A stretch of DNA of 64,000 bases from Flavobacterium aquidurense (GTDB lineage: Bacteria; Bacteroidota; Bacteroidia; Flavobacteriales; Flavobacteriaceae). The stretch is from positions 186,001-250,000 of the forward strand of contig NZ_JRLF01000014.1 in NCBI RefSeq assembly GCF_001404985.1, given 5' to 3'. Shown in pieces: positions 61,058 to 64,000 of the stretch; positions within the stretch are counted from its first letter, which is position 1; every line of letters starts with the position of its first letter. The notes under the pieces are model-generated. The model ran no database searches and was not told the origin of the DNA. It worked only from the letters and a program-made list of their open reading frames with translations. Both the position numbers and the translations under genes were made by a program.

Positions 61058-63064
61058 TTATTTTATTTTAAATCGTAATCCTGCGTAATACATTTGCCCA
61101 AAAATTGGTGCATATGCTATAGAAGCATCAAAATTAGGACCAAATGGATCTTCGGAACCTAAAATAGCTTTTTGCTGTTTATAATTTCCAATATTTTCAC
61201 CCCCAACGTACACTTCTAAAACTGGCGAAATTACTCTTGTAACCTGAACATTCATAACTGCATATGATGGTGAAAAATCAGGAAACTGATCTTGAGCCGG
61301 ATTAGATGCCGTATATGGCAATTGCTGCTTTCCGGACCAGTTAAAAGTATAATCAAACTTCCATTGTTTACCATCACTTACGTTTGTTTCGTATTCAAGG
61401 TTTCCTAAAAAACGATGTTTTGCCTGCAACGGACGCTGAAAAGTACCGGTTAAATAATCTGTTTGAATGTCGTAGTATTTATATGCTGTTCTTAAATTAA
61501 AATTATGAATCAGCTCATAATTAAATTCAACTTGCAAGCTATTGGCAAAAGAACTTCCTTTTAAGTTATAAAACGAAACTTGCTGAGGACTTTGCATCAA
61601 ATCCACAACTGCCTGATTTTGAAAATCGGTGCGGTAGAAATCAAACCCAGCTTCAGCATTTTTACCAAAAACTTTAAATTTCTGAGAGAAACTCACACCA
61701 TAATTCCAGGCAATTTCAGGATTCAAACCGTAAATTTTTCCGTTTGTATCCAAAATCGAAAACGTTCTTGAACTAGCAAAAAGTTGTTGGTTCTCTGCAA
61801 AAATATTAGCCGAGCGTTTTCCTCTTCCTGCAGAAAAACGAATTACTCCATCTTTCCATGGATTGTATCGCACATGCAAACGCGGTGTTACAAAAAAACC
61901 TAATCGGTTATGATTATCAACTCTCCCGCCCAGAATCAAACTGAAGTTATCTGTATTATCATACGTATATTCAAAGAATGCTCCTACTGAATTATCAATT
62001 CGGCTATAATCATTTACATTCACAAATTCCTGATATTGATCGTAAGTAAAATTTAAACCGGTTGAAAATTTATGCATCGTATTATTGATAATCGAATTGA
62101 AAATTAGATTTGAATAAAAACTATTCTGTTTTATATCGTATAAGTTCAACCCAAAATAAGAATTTTGATTATGACTATTAAAAGCATTCTGAAAACCGAT
62201 GCTTTGATAAGGCATATCCTTAAATACATATCCAATTTTTGTAGAAACATCAAAACGTTCTGTATTGATTTCTGAACCCCAATAATTTGTTGTTCCGCGA
62301 TCTCTGTCTTTATCAAAATCGACTTCTCCGGTTTGTTTTTTATCATTCATATATCTAAAATTGATAAAACTAACCAAACCACTTTCGGGATTATAATATT
62401 GATAGCGATTAAGGACATTAATTTGTTTCCCTAACGGATTATCCAAAAATCCATCATCGTTCATATCATTTTTTGCTACACGCGCATTTCCGTGTACAAA
62501 CAAACTTGTAGCCCATTTATCCGATAATTTTTTATTAAAATGTGTATTCACCTCAAAACGTGCATCTGTAGAGCCATAAACATTTAAAAAAAACGGAATA
62601 TCGCTTAGAGGTTTTAAAAGCTCCGTATTTATTTGTCCGGAAATACTCTCGTAACCATTAATAACACTTCCCGCCCCTTTAGTAATCTGAACACTTTCTA
62701 TCCAGGTTCCGGGTGTAAATGATAAACCGTAAGCCTGAGAAGCTCCACGAACGGAAGGAATATTTTCTTCGGTAATCATTAAATAAGGACTTGTTAAACC
62801 AAGCATTTTTATTTGTTTTGTTCCCGTCAAAGCATCTGAAAAATTGACATCAATTGATGGATTTGTTTCAAAACTTTCAGCAAGATTACAACACGCAGCT
62901 TTAAGCAGCTCTTTGCTTGTAATAACACTTGTATTGGCAGTAAGGGTATAGGATTTTTTGATTCCTTTTTGCTTTTTGGTGATTTTCACTTCCTCTAAAT
63001 CTTCTTGCGAAAAAGCAGAAACGGAAAGCAAAACCATACACAAAAGCATAATATTTTTTTGCAT
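61058..63064 (-). CDS. TonB-dependent receptor, likely metal-related
   Basis: Outer membrane transporter, 668 aa, without the carboxypeptidase-like N-terminal domain. Signal peptide MQKNIMLLCMVLLSVSAFSQ; plug domain with ELLKAACCNLAESFETNPSIDV, GLTSPYLMITEENIPSVRG and SVQITKGAGSVINGYESISGQINTE; the barrel ends in GQMYYAGLRFKIK. A CC pair lies within the plug. Grouping with HMA and HYC_CC_PP genes suggests copper or a related metal as cargo; this is inferred. Confidence 0.9.
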   Translation of the reverse strand: MQKNIMLLCMVLLSVSAFSQEDLEEVKITKKQKGIKKSYTLTANTSVITSKELLKAACCNLAESFETNPSIDVNFSDALTGTKQIKMLGLTSPYLMITEENIPSVRGASQAYGLSFTPGTWIESVQITKGAGSVINGYESISGQINTELLKPLSDIPFFLNVYGSTDARFEVNTHFNKKLSDKWATSLFVHGNARVAKNDMNDDGFLDNPLGKQINVLNRYQYYNPESGLVSFINFRYMNDKKQTGEVDFDKDRDRGTTNYWGSEINTERFDVSTKIGYVFKDMPYQSIGFQNAFNSHNQNSYFGLNLYDIKQNSFYSNLIFNSIINNTMHKFSTGLNFTYDQYQEFVNVNDYSRIDNSVGAFFEYTYDNTDNFSLILGGRVDNHNRLGFFVTPRLHVRYNPWKDGVIRFSAGRGKRSANIFAENQQLFASSRTFSILDTNGKIYGLNPEIAWNYGVSFSQKFKVFGKNAEAGFDFYRTDFQNQAVVDLMQSPQQVSFYNLKGSSFANSLQVEFNYELIHNFNLRTAYKYYDIQTDYLTGTFQRPLQAKHRFLGNLEYETNVSDGKQWKFDYTFNWSGKQQLPYTASNPAQDQFPDFSPSYAVMNVQVTRVISPVLEVYVGGENIGNYKQQKAILGSEDPFGPNFDASIAYAPIFGQMYYAGLRFKIK

Positions 63065-63177
63065 AAAAAAGATTTTAATGTTATTAGAAAAGCTGTTTTT
63101 ATCGTATTCTCAACAAATGAGACATAAGCAAACAGCATAGCGCAAGCCATTAAAAGGCTTGATTCTAAACATTAAAA

Positions 63178-63576
63178 TCAGGAATAAAAAATATATTGGC
63201 TATATAGTTTAAATAACGGAGGTGCATTCGCATCAGAATAATACGAAGTGATCTGATTGCTTTTGAAATTTGGAATTGATAAAAAAGCAATTGGATTAAA
63301 TTCCTGTATTACAGCAGGAAAAGCAAATTGAAAAAAGAAAAACTTAAGAGTTGCATTATCAGATTTTTTCTCAAAATGAACTACTTTGTCTTTACAACAA
63401 GAAGATTTTTTTTCAGAAGCACCACAACATTTTTTTTCAGGAGATGCAGCAACAGAAGTATTTAATGAAACAGAAGCGATTTCGCCTCCACAATAGTGCA
63501 CATCAAAAGCAAACCCAATGTTGGAAACCAACAATAGGAAAGCTAAAAATAATCCTGTACACTTTTTTAGATTCAT
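63178..63576 (-). CDS. HYC_CC_PP family protein
   Basis: A 132-aa exported protein of the Bacteroidota HYC_CC_PP family, named for its motifs, all visible: VHYCGGE (HYC), KKCCGASEKKSSCC (CC pairs), and NAPPLFKL (PP). Signal peptide MNLKKCTGLFLAFLLLVSNIGFAFD. The spaced Cys and His residues suggest metal or thiol chemistry outside the cytoplasm. Function unknown. It is upstream of the TonB receptor and HMA gene in the same direction. Confidence 0.92.
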   Translation of the reverse strand: MNLKKCTGLFLAFLLLVSNIGFAFDVHYCGGEIASVSLNTSVAASPEKKCCGASEKKSSCCKDKVVHFEKKSDNATLKFFFFQFAFPAVIQEFNPIAFLSIPNFKSNQITSYYSDANAPPLFKLYSQYIFYS

Positions 63577-63622
63577 ACTGCAAAACTACCTAAAAAGACT
63601 TGAAAAAAGATTTAATGAAATG

Positions 63623-64000
63623 TTATTTTTTAAGATTTTGTTGTTGATAGTAAAAAGCAGGGATAAACAACAATACAAAAATGGGTTGTATAATAAATCT
63701 TCGCACATAAAAAAGAAGCCAATTACCGTCCGGAAAATAATTGAGAATAATAAAAAACATTCCAAAAAGTATCAACAAAAAGAAACCATATATTACCGCA
63801 CTAAACTTCAAGATTTCACGATCCCTGAATAAAGTATAAATTAACATTAATGAGAGGATTGTATTTAGAAAATACCGAAGCAAAAGCCCATAAAACAGCT
63901 TAAATGCATCTACTTGAGGTATTGGGAGATTTTTAAAATCCGATTCAAAATAAATCAAAAACGGATCATAAAACAATTGAACCTCAAAAATTCTTATTAC
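63623..64000 (-). CDS. Exosortase F-associated membrane protein (5' end outside window)
   Basis: A membrane protein open to the window edge: reading upstream of the internal TTG, the frame continues IRIFEVQLFYDPFLIYFESDF without a stop, so the N-terminus is outside. Visible are the LFYDPFLIYF stretch, several hydrophobic segments (NTILSLMLIYTLF, VIYGFFLLILFGMFFIIL), and YVRRFIIQPIFVLLFIPAFYYQ at the end. These match what I recall of the exosortase F (XrtF) system-associated protein of Flavobacteriia, which sits beside the XrtF protease. The exosortase gene would lie just beyond the window. Confidence 0.85.
   Translation of the reverse strand, partial: VIRIFEVQLFYDPFLIYFESDFKNLPIPQVDAFKLFYGLLLRYFLNTILSLMLIYTLFRDREILKFSAVIYGFFLLILFGMFFIILNYFPDGNWLLFYVRRFIIQPIFVLLFIPAFYYQQQNLKK

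Overview
This window looks like the chromosome of a Flavobacterium-type bacterium (Bacteroidota, Flavobacteriaceae). The sequence is AT-rich. Many genes lack a Shine-Dalgarno site, and several are preceded by the Bacteroidota promoter element TAnnTTTG. Lineage markers include a GLPGLI protein, a DUF5686 protein, an HYC_CC_PP protein, a PorT-like barrel, an exosortase-F-associated membrane protein and several TonB-dependent receptors. I see no rRNA, tRNA, CRISPR array, insertion sequence or prophage. Most of the window is ordinary core chromosome.

Region 1 (1-16.2 kb) is a sulfur amino acid locus. It holds a TauE/SafE permease (cut by the window edge), an Rrf2 regulator, metZ, an OsmC protein, fused aspartokinase-homoserine dehydrogenase (thrA), a metX-like acyltransferase, a second homoserine dehydrogenase-like protein, metY, a TonB-dependent receptor and metK. 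Together these make homoserine, activate and sulfhydrylate it, and convert methionine to SAM. Between the genes I read a dense layer of RNA control that the gene list does not show. There are three short ORFs rich in Met and Cys codons (7680-7790, 11145-11225, 14424-14489), each followed by an intrinsic terminator that a competing pairing could open. There is also a SAM-I riboswitch before metX and a SAM-II-like riboswitch before metK. Two unknown small proteins, at 7328-7531 and 10868-11053, sit just after two of the attenuators and share a C-terminal motif. This is the most interesting part of the window.

Region 2 (16.4-36 kb) is mixed housekeeping and envelope functions: a secreted M28 peptidase, a DUF4153 membrane protein, a large exported protein of unknown role, a TonB-type barrel with a GLPGLI partner, a deoxynucleoside kinase, a higBA toxin-antitoxin pair between 21-bp direct repeats, a membrane pyrophosphatase with an unusual Cys-rich tail next to soluble pyrophosphatase, a DNA glycosylase, an acyltransferase and a DUF5686 protein.

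Region 3 (36-54 kb) is core metabolism and envelope: pdhB, etfBA, a bifunctional nuclease, thyA and folA, ubiE with a PorT-like gene, a TrmH-type methyltransferase, a BamA/TamA-type barrel, fbaA, accD (without its zinc ligands), an ABC permease and purH.

Region 4 (54-64 kb) is the mreBCD-mrdA-rodA elongasome operon, a DedA protein, and a likely metal-handling group (heavy-metal-associated protein, TonB receptor, HYC_CC_PP protein). The window ends inside an exosortase-F-associated gene. Imperfect palindromic repeats of several families occupy many intergenic gaps.
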